Positions 18,425 through 27,155 of a stretch of DNA of 41,827 nt are shown here, in pieces; within the stretch, counting starts at the first letter, position 1, and every line of letters starts with the position of its first letter. Source of the stretch: Candidatus Acinetobacter avistercoris (lineage in GTDB: Bacteria > Pseudomonadota > Gammaproteobacteria > Pseudomonadales > Moraxellaceae). The notes under the pieces were generated by a model. That model worked only from the letters and a program-made list of their open reading frames with translations, searched no databases and was not told where the DNA came from. Location: assembly GCA_018883945.1 (NCBI GenBank), contig JAHLFF010000277.1, positions 1 through 41,827 of the forward strand. The letters run 5' to 3'. Both the position numbers and the translations under genes were made by a program.

Positions 18425-18847
18425 TTATTCAGCCTCAATAATCTCAAAATCATGGGTAATTTCAACGCCACCATCAGACAACATTTTACTTGCAGAACAG
18501 TATTTTTCTGCAGATAACTCTACAGCTTTTGCCACCTGTTTTTCTTTAACCGCTTTTCCTGTGACTACAAAGTGTAAATGGATCTTGGTAAAGACTGCTG
18601 GAATTTCATCTGCACGATCAGCTTTTAACTGACAAACCACACCCGTCACATCTTGGCGTGATTTCTTTAAAATAGTCACAATATCAAAGGAAGCACACCC
18701 ACCAAGTCCCATTAATATCAATTCCATAGGACGTGGACCTCGGTTTTCTCCGCCATAGGCTTCTGCACCATCCATGACAATTTGGTGACCACTTTCTGAT
18801 TTTGCTTCGAAAGCAACATTCTCTAACCAATGTACGCTTGTATGCAT
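18425..18847 (-). CDS. OsmC family protein (YhfA-like)
   Basis: A 140-residue OsmC/Ohr-fold protein, expected to be a dimeric cytosolic thiol peroxidase or relative. The two family cysteines are present: LGGCASFD (about residue 57) and EKYCSASKML (about 117). The start ATG 18847 has AGGT upstream. It is divergent from the CRP/Vfr gene, the same neighbour pair (yhfA-crp, and the Pseudomonas equivalent) found across gammaproteobacteria, which supports the YhfA subgroup over OsmC or Ohr. Substrate unknown. Confidence 0.88.
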   Translation of the reverse strand: MHTSVHWLENVAFEAKSESGHQIVMDGAEAYGGENRGPRPMELILMGLGGCASFDIVTILKKSRQDVTGVVCQLKADRADEIPAVFTKIHLHFVVTGKAVKEKQVAKAVELSAEKYCSASKMLSDGGVEITHDFEIIEAE

Positions 18848-19003
18848 TGCAACTACCTAAAAAAAACTATAAATTTGATAAGTACTGTACACTAGCATAA
18901 ATTAAGATGAGAAGGAATTTCATCTCTTCTGCTTCTATGTGACATGTTCATTTAGATCAGGCGATCTTGTAATAGTAATTATCCAAATCGGAATTTTAAA
19001 AGC

Positions 19004-19717
19004 ATGACTTCTACTTTTTCACAACTTAGTACAGATGCTTTATCACCAGGTCAACTTCCTGAGTCTGTTAAAGCATTACTCAAACGCGCTCATATTAATC
19101 GCTTTCCTAAACGTACAGCAATTATCGATGCGGGTTCCGAGTCTAAATCTCTGTATCTAATTTTAAAAGGGTCGGTATCAATTATTTTACGAGAAGATGA
19201 TGATCGTGAAATTGTTGTTGCTTATTTGAACCCTGGGGACTTTTTTGGGGAAATGGGTCTTTTTGAAGTAAATCCACAACGTACGGCAGAAGTTAGAACC
19301 CGTGATGTATGTGAGATTGCTGAAATAACGTATGCAAATTTCCATGAAGTTAGTAAACAATATCCTGATTTGAGCTACGCTGTGTTCGCACAGCTGGTTC
19401 GACGTCTCAAAAACACCACACGTAAAGTAACAGATCTTGCTTTCATTGACGTTTCTGGCCGTATCGCTCGCTGTTTGATCGATCTTTCTGGTCAACCAGA
19501 AGCGATGATTTTGCCGAATGGTCGTCAAATCCGCATTACTCGCCAAGAAATTGGTCGTATTGTGGGCTGTTCACGTGAAATGGTTGGCCGTGTTCTTAAA
19601 ACACTTGAAGAACAAGGCATGATTGAAACAGACGGTAAAGCAATTTTAATATTTGATGCCTCTTTAGAAGCTGGTAACGCCACTGAAGAAGATTTCACCG
19701 AAACAAATGATGAATAA
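19004..19717 (+). CDS. vfr: CRP/Vfr cAMP-responsive transcription regulator
   Basis: A 237-residue CRP-family regulator closest in look to Pseudomonas Vfr. The cAMP pocket is intact in GDFFGEMGLFEVNPQRTAEV (about 78-97), with Arg and Thr at the expected phosphate contacts. The C-helix dimer segment is followed by a winged helix-turn-helix, TRQEIGRIVGCSREMVGRVL, matching the CRP recognition helix (RE..GR). The N-terminus is about 15 residues longer than E. coli CRP and there is an acidic C-terminal tail (NATEEDFTETNDE). The ATG at 19004 has GGAA upstream. It is divergent from the OsmC gene and closed by its own terminator. Confidence 0.92.
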   Translation: MTSTFSQLSTDALSPGQLPESVKALLKRAHINRFPKRTAIIDAGSESKSLYLILKGSVSIILREDDDREIVVAYLNPGDFFGEMGLFEVNPQRTAEVRTRDVCEIAEITYANFHEVSKQYPDLSYAVFAQLVRRLKNTTRKVTDLAFIDVSGRIARCLIDLSGQPEAMILPNGRQIRITRQEIGRIVGCSREMVGRVLKTLEEQGMIETDGKAILIFDASLEAGNATEEDFTETNDE

Positions 19718-19732
19718 GCATTAATATTAAAT

Positions 19733-19764
19733 AAAAAAGCAAATCTTTAGATTTGCTTTTTTTT
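19733..19764 (+). terminator. Terminator of vfr
   Basis: A 14-bp stem AAAAAAGCAAATCT with a two-base centre, ending in a run of eight T, 15 bases after the stop codon. Confidence 0.92.
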
Positions 19765-19846
19765 GTTTTAATTTTTTTGCTTTATTTTTTTTAAGATATA
19801 TTTCCATCATATTTGAATTAGTATTCATTTTTATACTTGATTACCA

Positions 19847-19888
19847 TAGATGATTCTGAATAGATAACTCTGAATAAATGGCTCTGAA
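19847..19888. repeat. Three 14-bp imperfect tandem repeats
   Basis: TAGATGATTCTGAA, TAGATAACTCTGAA and TAAATGGCTCTGAA follow each other at exactly 14-base spacing, ahead of the aldo/keto reductase gene. A partial fourth unit follows. Confidence 0.85.
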
Positions 19889-19922
19889 TGATGAATCTAA
19901 AAGTAACTTTGATTAGGGATAG

Positions 19923-20978
19923 ATGAAAATGCAATACAATCCTTTAGGCGATACTGGAATTTTAGTCCCTGAAATTTGTTTAGGAACAATGACCTTCGGC
20001 GAACAAAACACCCAAGATGAAGCCTTTCAGCAATTAGAATACGCTTTAGATCGCGGCTTGAATTTTTGGGATACAGCAGAAATGTATCCTGTCCCGCCCA
20101 AGCCTGAAACCCAAGGATCAACTGAAACAATTTTAGGTAATTGGATTTCACAACGTGGTGATCGAGAAAAATTAATTATTGCCTCAAAAATTGCAGGGCC
20201 TTCACAAGGCGGAAGTCATATCAGAGACGGCCTGACGCGATTTACTGCTCCTGAGATCAGTTCAGCGATTGATGACTCTCTAAAGCGCCTACAAACTGAT
20301 TATATTGACCTTTATCAATTACACTGGCCACAACGCCCGACCAACTTCTTTGGTAAGCTCGGTTTTGGAAATCAAGAAGCTGATCCATCTAATGAAGTGA
20401 CTGCATTGGAAGAAACCCTCACAGCACTGAGTGATGAAGTTAAGAAAGGCCGAATTCGATCCATTGGCTTATCGAATGAAACGCCTTGGGGAACTATGAA
20501 GTTTTTACAGCTTGCAGAAAAGTTAGGGCTTGAAAAAATAGTTTCGGTTCAAAACCCATATAATTTACTGAATCGTACTTATGAAGTGGGTTTGTCAGAA
20601 ATAGCGCACTATGAAGGGGTTGGCCTCCTCGCCTATTCACCTCTTGCTTTTGGTTATTTGAGTGGTAAATTTCGTCATGGTGCTCGCCCTGAAAATGCAC
20701 GTATTACCTTATTCTCACGTTTTAGCCGTTATAGTAATCCTGAAAGTGAATGGGCAACTGAGCAATATGCCCAACTTGCTGAAAAACATGGCATAACACT
20801 GACCCAGCTCTCACTCGCATTTATCAAGCAACAATTCTTTGTGACTTCAACAATTATTGGGGCAACCAATCTTGTACAGTTAAAAGAAAATATTGATGCC
20901 TTTGATCTTCAGCTTTCTCCTGAAATCTTAACCGAGATTGAAGCTATTCATAAGCAACAGCCTAATCCTGCGCCATAG
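19923..20978 (+). CDS. NADP(H)-dependent aldo/keto reductase (Tas-like)
   Basis: A 351-residue (beta/alpha)8 oxidoreductase. The catalytic residues appear as FWDTAEMYPVPP (Asp, Tyr), IIASKIAG (Lys) and LYQLHWPQRPTNFFG (His). C-terminal motifs ICSxxN-like IGLSNETPW, VSVQNPYNLLNR and the cofactor segment IIGATNLVQLKENIDA are present. The long loop with PPKPETQGSTE and HWPQRPTNFFG is characteristic of E. coli Tas-type enzymes. Physiological substrate unknown. ATG 19923 is preceded by AGGGAT; ATG 19929 is also possible. A terminator follows 66 bases on. Confidence 0.92.
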   Translation: MKMQYNPLGDTGILVPEICLGTMTFGEQNTQDEAFQQLEYALDRGLNFWDTAEMYPVPPKPETQGSTETILGNWISQRGDREKLIIASKIAGPSQGGSHIRDGLTRFTAPEISSAIDDSLKRLQTDYIDLYQLHWPQRPTNFFGKLGFGNQEADPSNEVTALEETLTALSDEVKKGRIRSIGLSNETPWGTMKFLQLAEKLGLEKIVSVQNPYNLLNRTYEVGLSEIAHYEGVGLLAYSPLAFGYLSGKFRHGARPENARITLFSRFSRYSNPESEWATEQYAQLAEKHGITLTQLSLAFIKQQFFVTSTIIGATNLVQLKENIDAFDLQLSPEILTEIEAIHKQQPNPAP

Positions 20979-21044
20979 TTTTCAATAAAACGACGTACAA
21001 TCGAAATTTTTAAAAAATGAGTTTAGCTCATTATTTTCACTCAT

Positions 21045-21072
21045 AAAAAAGGATGCAATCGCATCCTTTTTT
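21045..21072 (+). terminator. Terminator of aldo/keto reductase gene
   Basis: A perfect 12-bp stem AAAAAAGGATGC / GCATCCTTTTTT with a 4-base loop. It would work on both strands. Confidence 0.9.
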
Positions 21073-21150
21073 AGATTTATCTTTAAGAATAATTTCAGCA
21101 ATATAATTGCTCAGCAGCTATATTTCTTTAGCTTATTTCTAAATGAAAAA

Positions 21151-21182
21151 TTTCTGACTGATCATATTTCTGACTGATCATA
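21151..21182. repeat. Exact 16-bp tandem duplication
   Basis: TTTCTGACTGATCATA occurs twice back to back, ending at the stop codon of the M48 protease gene. Exact identity suggests a recent event. Confidence 0.9.
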
Positions 21183-21956
21183 TTAACGTCTGTTTTGTTT
21201 ATAAATCGCTTGTGCTGCAGGCAAGTTCTTCTGCATTGCTGCAATACGTTGACTATTTGATGGATGCGTTGACAAGAATGAACCGCCACCACTACTTTGC
21301 TGGCTCATCTTTTGCCATAGTGTAATTGCTGCTTGCGGATCATATCCTGCACGAGCCATTAACATTAATCCACCTTGATCCGCCTGACTCTCTAAATTAC
21401 GTGAGTAGGGTAAGCCAATACCAATTTGGCTACCCAATTGTGCAGCAGCTGTGCCGCCTTGACCGATACCAGCAGCACTTAGACCAATGCCTAAAGCAAG
21501 ATCAGTAAGGGCTTGTGCACCCATTTTACTTTTCGCATGTTCTTCTAATGCATGCACCATTTCATGACCCATAATGGCAGCAATTTCCGCATCAGTCAGT
21601 TTTAAACGCTCAACAATACCAGTATAGAAAACAACTTTCCCACCTGGTGCTACGAAGGCATTCAACTCACTTGATTTAAGTACAGAAACTTGCCATTGAA
21701 ATGCTTGGCCTGTTCGATTCATTTGATCAGCATATGGCTTTAAGCGTAGAAAAACGGAATTAATACGTTGATACGTGCTTGAAGTTGTATCCAATTGGCC
21801 TTTACTACGAGCCTGATTAACCAAGTCCGTATAACCTTTGGCAGCCGAAGCATTCAAAGTAGCACTATCTGCCCCAGCAATATCCGCAAAAGTAGCACAA
21901 CCCGAAATGGTCATCACACCCGATGCACACAGAGCGAGTATAAGATTTTTATTCAT
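21183..21956 (-). CDS. M48 family lipoprotein metalloprotease
   Basis: A 257-residue zinc protease. ATG 21956 is chosen (GGAG, eight bases upstream; protein begins MNKNLILALCASGVMTISGC). That is a lipoprotein signal with Cys20 as the lipidated residue, so it sits in the envelope, probably the outer membrane. The zinc motif HEMVH is at 131-135 and the third ligand Glu lies in NLESQADQGG near 188. A Gly/Ala-rich hydrophobic stretch (LGIGLSAAGIGQGGTAAA) lies between them, as in LoiP/YcaL-type proteases, which degrade misassembled outer membrane proteins. The same role is inferred here. The C-terminus STHPSNSQRIAAMQ is also family-typical. Confidence 0.9.
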   Translation of the reverse strand: MNKNLILALCASGVMTISGCATFADIAGADSATLNASAAKGYTDLVNQARSKGQLDTTSSTYQRINSVFLRLKPYADQMNRTGQAFQWQVSVLKSSELNAFVAPGGKVVFYTGIVERLKLTDAEIAAIMGHEMVHALEEHAKSKMGAQALTDLALGIGLSAAGIGQGGTAAAQLGSQIGIGLPYSRNLESQADQGGLMLMARAGYDPQAAITLWQKMSQQSSGGGSFLSTHPSNSQRIAAMQKNLPAAQAIYKQNRR

Positions 21957-22073
21957 TATAATATCTCCAAAAATTTCACATTTATCTTCAGTTATGCCGA
22001 TTATATTCAATTGCATGAAAAGATTGAATGTGTATTCCTATTTTTTAATATGATTTATGTAATTAATTGAATT

Positions 22074-22397
22074 TTATATAAATTGTATAGTTAGCCAATA
22101 GACCAAGCAAAGCACATTCAGTAGAAGGTAAAAATGGCATAAAGGTTGGATTTTTTGTTCTATTTTTATGTCATTTCTTTTATAGATTAAATACGCATTT
22201 TGAATCAATACTATCGGAACCAATACGCAAGCTATAATGACTGAAAGCCCAATTAGCGCTTGATAAAATAAGGTTGGATCGCTGGTTTGCGCTTGAATAA
22301 TTAGCATTGCAATTGTGGGTGCCCCACCCATCGCAAAGATAAGAGAATAAAAAATGGTATTCGAAATATTTTTTTGCATCCATTGCTCTTTGGTCAT
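22074..22397 (-). CDS. Small integral membrane protein, unknown
   Basis: A 107-residue protein with three likely membrane helices: IFYSLIFAMGGAPTIAMLII (about 13-32), LIGLSVIIACVLVPIVLI (about 48-66) and FYLLLNVLCLVYWLTIQF (about 89-106). The start ATG 22397 (MTKEQWMQKN) has GGAT six bases upstream and is preferred over ATG 22415, which has no binding site. No family recognised. It is a lone gene between the M48 protease and purA. Confidence 0.65.
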   Translation of the reverse strand: MTKEQWMQKNISNTIFYSLIFAMGGAPTIAMLIIQAQTSDPTLFYQALIGLSVIIACVLVPIVLIQNAYLIYKRNDIKIEQKIQPLCHFYLLLNVLCLVYWLTIQFI

Positions 22398-22497
22398 TTT
22401 AATATCCAAACACATTGTAGCAATTTCATTTTCGTAAAAACATTTAAAACGATATAACTTTAGTCTCTAAGTTTTGGCCTTATTTAAAAACTATGAG

Positions 22498-22568
22498 CAA
22501 TGATCTTAAAAACTGATCTTGAGTATCAATCTTCAATAAAAACTCTTGAATAAAAATCTTAAGAAATA
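22498..22568. repeat. Five imperfect 14-15 bp tandem repeats
   Basis: Units CAATGATCTTAAAAA, CTGATCTTGAGTAT, CAATCTTCAATAAA, AACTCTTGAATAAA and AATCTTAAGAAATA follow in register, 14 bases apart after the first, just beyond the purA terminator. Confidence 0.75.
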
Positions 22569-22580
22569 ATTATGAGCAAT

Positions 22581-22609
22581 AAAAAAGCCCTGTTTTCACA
22601 AGGCTTTTT
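22581..22609 (-). terminator. Terminator of hisZ-purA
   Basis: A 12-bp stem with one G-U wobble (AAAAAGCCTTGT / ACAGGGCTTTTT), loop GAAA, and T tract on the minus strand. Confidence 0.9.
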
Positions 22610-22633
22610 ACATCACTTAATACTTAATCAAAA

Positions 22634-23968
<1,335 letters not shown>

Positions 23969-24016
23969 TCATGCTGTTAAAATTAGAAAACTTATCTATC
24001 TGGATGAGATAAGTGA

Positions 24017-25183
24017 TTAAATCGGTGTCACCGTCCACTCACCAGATGCTTGCACCAATTGATGCGTTGCATTGGCAACTGAGTTGATTTCATCATTACC
24101 CAACAGTTGAATCACACTAAAGCCTTGCTTCCGTGTGTGTTCAATCGCCTCAAGTAAATCTGTTTGTGTACCTTTTGGAGCAACCACAACATGAATGGCT
24201 TCATACTGACCTGCGCTTAAGGCATATAAGTCACATGAAAAACCTGTTGCTGGACGTGCACGTCCAAAATGCTGCCCAATACCATCATATCGCCCACCCT
24301 GAGCCAATGGGGCTGCACGGTTTGGCGCATATACTGCGTACATTAAACCTGTATGGTAGTGATAAGAACGAAGTTCTACGACATCAATACCAATATGTAA
24401 ATTAGGCCAGCGTGCTTGAATTTTAGACTGCGTTGTTTTTACTGCATCAAAAGCATTCTTGAACGCAGCATCTTCAAATAACTCAGCACTTAAATTCGCT
24501 TGTAATGCCTCTAAATCACCCGAATAACGACCAAGTGTGTAGAAGTCTGCGCCGAATTTTAAGTTTTGAGTAAAGTCTGCCAATTCAGGTAATGCTTTAC
24601 GCTGATAAAGATCTGAAAGATGACTTTCAACTGCTTTGCTGAGTTGCGCATGCTTAACCAAGCTTCTAAACAAACCGACATGACCAATATCTAAATGGAT
24701 GCCGTCTTGGTAGTTTGCGGTTTTCAATAAGTTCAACATGACGTCAATCATTTCAACGTCTGCATCGATACTGTCTGAACCAAAAAGCTCTGCACCCAAT
24801 TGTAATGGTGCACGTGTGGTATTAAAACCTTGAGGTTTAGTATGTAAAACTGTGCCCGCATAACAATAGCGAGCCACACCTTCAACTGGATGTATATGCG
24901 CATCAATACGTGCCACTTGTGGTGTCATATCGGCACGCACACCAAGTAAACGACCTGATAACTGATCAATTACTTTGAAAGTGGCTAAGTCTAAATCTTG
25001 ATTCGATTCTGAAAGAGAAGATAGAGATTCGATGTATTCAATAAATGGCGTGTACACCAATTGATAACCTCGAGATACAAGGAAATCTAAGGCATCACGG
25101 CGTAAAGTCTCAATGACTTGCGCCTGTTCTGGTAATACATCAGCTACACCATCAGGTAATAACCATGTCTCTGAAATGGGCAT
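24017..25183 (-). CDS. hisZ: ATP phosphoribosyltransferase regulatory subunit HisZ
   Basis: A 388-residue paralogue of histidyl-tRNA synthetase that lacks the anticodon-binding domain and serves as regulatory subunit for short-form HisG in histidine synthesis. Class II synthetase features remain: PDGVADVLPEQAQVIE at the start, VRADMTPQVARIDAH (motif 2 area) and YAVYAPNRAAPLAQGGRYDG, while other tRNA synthetase residues are replaced. It heads the hisZ-purA pair. A terminator-like hairpin lies about 45 bases before its start, so either an attenuated leader or a separate small RNA precedes it. Confidence 0.94.
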   Translation of the reverse strand: MPISETWLLPDGVADVLPEQAQVIETLRRDALDFLVSRGYQLVYTPFIEYIESLSSLSESNQDLDLATFKVIDQLSGRLLGVRADMTPQVARIDAHIHPVEGVARYCYAGTVLHTKPQGFNTTRAPLQLGAELFGSDSIDADVEMIDVMLNLLKTANYQDGIHLDIGHVGLFRSLVKHAQLSKAVESHLSDLYQRKALPELADFTQNLKFGADFYTLGRYSGDLEALQANLSAELFEDAAFKNAFDAVKTTQSKIQARWPNLHIGIDVVELRSYHYHTGLMYAVYAPNRAAPLAQGGRYDGIGQHFGRARPATGFSCDLYALSAGQYEAIHVVVAPKGTQTDLLEAIEHTRKQGFSVIQLLGNDEINSVANATHQLVQASGEWTVTPI

Positions 25184-25206
25184 GTTGTAAACCTAAATCC
25201 TGTCAG

Positions 25207-25290
25207 TGCGGAACGAATCCGCATAAAAAAATCGGGAACACACCCGATTTCTCCTAGTCTACCACGATAGTTTTCGCTCTGCACCTGACT
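25207..25290 (-). ncRNA. Possible small RNA or attenuator leader upstream of hisZ
   Basis: Read on the minus strand, a TATAAA box near 25305-25300 is followed by GTCAGGTGCAGAGCG, then a strong terminator and a second perfect hairpin TGCGGA-TTCGT-TCCGCA (25207-25223), and only then the hisZ start. No gene ends upstream within 600 bases, so the terminator would stop an RNA starting close by. No known RNA family or leader peptide rich in His codons was recognised. Confidence 0.3.
25224..25250 (-). terminator. Intrinsic terminator 45 bases upstream of hisZ
   Basis: AAATCGGG and CCCGATTT pair around six bases, followed by TTTT on the minus strand. Its position before, not after, a gene is unusual. 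Confidence 0.75.
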
Positions 25291-25443
25291 TTTTTATAAA
25301 AATCAGCAAATTTTGTTTGTACTTAAAGTTTCATTCGAATCAAAATTAACAGCACAATATTTTCAATATTTATATATCAATCATGCCATTACTTTTTATC
25401 AGTCGGTAAAACTCAAGCTGATCAAATTATTCAAAATAGGAAT

Positions 25444-25592
25444 CATTAGATTTTTTTCATAAGTCGAAAAATGATCATTGAATGGGAATAAAATTGATAG
25501 TTAAAAAATTCCTTCTCCCTTTGGAAGAATGTGAAGATGAGGCAATACTCATGATAAGTGTGTTTTTTGAATAATGAATTCCAAAAGAATGA
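25444..25592. repeat. Interspersed ~145-bp repeat, copy C
   Basis: Left end ATTAGATTTTTTTCATAAG, then TCGAAAAATGATCATTGAAT (also in copy A), TTCCTTCTCCCTTTGG and TTTTTTGAATAATGA. The palindrome arm (AAGAATG) and the right end (CAAAAGAATGA) have diverged. Confidence 0.7.
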
Positions 25593-25737
25593 TTGTATTC
25601 AATTAACATAAGAATATTTTCGGACAGTCATTCTGTCACTACAGCAAATAAAGCCAGAATATTAATCACTTCAAATAACCAATATTTCAGTCAAAAATTG
25701 AATAACTTAAACTTAGCTTTTAACTTTTTATGACAAG

Positions 25738-25822
25738 TTTAAAGTCCGTTATCTCGACTTTAAAGACTGCTTTCCTTACTTTAAAGACCGCTTTCTCTGC
25801 TTTAATATTCGTCATACCTTCA
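25738..25822. repeat. Four imperfect 21-bp tandem repeats
   Basis: TTTAAAG starts at 25738, 25759 and 25780, and TTTAATA at 25801, each 21 bases apart. The second and third units are nearly alike (TTTAAAGACTGCTTTCCTTAC and TTTAAAGACCGCTTTCTCTGC). Confidence 0.85.
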
Positions 25823-25925
25823 ATTTAAAGCCTATAAAATCAATCAAATGAAAGATTACACGCTAGCTTTTTCCAGTCTCAATTTCATTACTATCACTGA
25901 TAAACAAGCGGACTTATTTCTCAGT

Positions 25926-26963
25926 TTATAATTTCGTTTGTTTATAAAAAGAATCACATAAGTCTAATAAACGGTTGGCATAGCCCCATTCATTATCATA
26001 CCAAGCAAAAACTTTGGCTTGCTTACCTACGACCATGGTTTGCGTTAAATCAACAATCAATGAATAGGGTGAGTGATTAAAGTCCGAAGACACCAATGGC
26101 TCATCGGTCACATCCATAATTTCTGTGTATTCATGACGTGCAGCTTTAATCAGCGCATCATTTAAGGAAACAACATTGATTTCATTTAAAGAGGTAAAAG
26201 TTAAATCAATTGCAGCCACATTAATGGTAGGTACACGAATCGAATAACCGTCGATGCGATTTTCCATTTTAGGCATAACATTTTTCAATGCACCCAAAGC
26301 CGATGATGTCGTTGGAATAATATTTTGTCCCGATGCTCGCGCTCGACGTAAATCTCGGTGTGCCTGATCCAATACAGACTGATCTGCAGTTAAAGCATGA
26401 ATTTCAGTCATCAAAGCGGTATCGATCCCGAATGCATCATCAACAATTTTTACCAAAGGCACTAAAGCTTGAGTGGTACAGGAAACACTTGAAATGATCT
26501 GATCTTCTGCTTTTACTTCATGATGATTAACACCATAGACGATCGCGGCATCAACACTGTCAAATGGAGCAGCACCAATAATCACCCGATGAGCACCAGC
26601 CTGAATATGTTTGGTCGCAGCTTCGCGTGACCGAAATAAACCCGTACACTCCAAAACCACGTCAATATTCAGATCGCCCCACGTCAAATGTTCTGGATTC
26701 GCCTGATTTAAGACCTGAACGCTAAGGTGTGCTTGCCCCATTGCGATGTCTAAATAAGGGAGTTGATCACGATAGATCAGCTCTACATCGCCCTTAAACC
26801 TACCGTGCGTCGTATCATATTTAAACAGATGAATCAGTGTTTCTACATCCGCGATATCGTTAATGGCCACAATTTCAAAATTGAAATCTTTTGGATTTTC
26901 AAACCAAGCACGTAATACATTGCGGCCGATTCGTCCAAAACCATTAATAGCGATACGTTGCAT
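25926..26963 (-). CDS. GAPDH-family dehydrogenase (Gap/Epd)
   Basis: A 345-residue NAD-dependent phosphorylating aldehyde dehydrogenase fold. The NAD loop INGFGRIGRNVLRAW opens the protein; the catalytic Cys lies in SVSCTTQALVPLVK (about 154) and the catalytic His near EIHALTADQ. The usual SCTTN reads SCTTQ. The stretch LDQAHRDLRRARASGQNIIP and PLVSSDFNHSPYS resemble E. coli erythrose-4-phosphate dehydrogenase (Epd) as much as glycolytic GapA. Acinetobacter has no complete Embden-Meyerhof route, so a gluconeogenic Gap or an Epd role in pyridoxal phosphate synthesis are both possible. Substrate should be left open. It is divergent from pmrC. Confidence 0.85.
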   Translation of the reverse strand: MQRIAINGFGRIGRNVLRAWFENPKDFNFEIVAINDIADVETLIHLFKYDTTHGRFKGDVELIYRDQLPYLDIAMGQAHLSVQVLNQANPEHLTWGDLNIDVVLECTGLFRSREAATKHIQAGAHRVIIGAAPFDSVDAAIVYGVNHHEVKAEDQIISSVSCTTQALVPLVKIVDDAFGIDTALMTEIHALTADQSVLDQAHRDLRRARASGQNIIPTTSSALGALKNVMPKMENRIDGYSIRVPTINVAAIDLTFTSLNEINVVSLNDALIKAARHEYTEIMDVTDEPLVSSDFNHSPYSLIVDLTQTMVVGKQAKVFAWYDNEWGYANRLLDLCDSFYKQTKL

Positions 26964-27155
26964 GTTGCCTCTGTATATTGAATAGATTGAGCATTAAGTG
27001 TTTCGTATTTTAACGGATTTCGAGTTTCTTGGTGGCTTATTTTCAGCGCCATATTTTATTTGACTTATGAAGCATGCTGATTAGATTCATTTTAAGTCAG
27101 TTTTAAGATTCAAATTCTATAGTTCGAATCTTATCTTTATTTCATCAGTGTCGTT

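Larger units (their letters stand above)
25184..25925. other. Gene-free stretch between hisZ and gap
   Basis: These 742 bases hold two hairpins ahead of hisZ (25207-25250), copy C of the interspersed repeat (about 25444-25592) and the 21-bp tandem repeats (25738-25822). No coding frame is supported. Confidence 0.7.

Noticed and set aside
19187..19546. 119-codon open frame antisense to the CRP/Vfr gene
   Set aside because: It lies wholly over conserved cAMP-binding coding sequence and shows no recognisable protein features.
25250..25300. Resemblance of GTCAGGTGCAGAGCG to the 4.5S SRP RNA core or to a tRNA end
   Set aside because: The SRP tetraloop motif GGAAGGAAGCAGC is absent, and no T-arm TTC or cloverleaf can be drawn.
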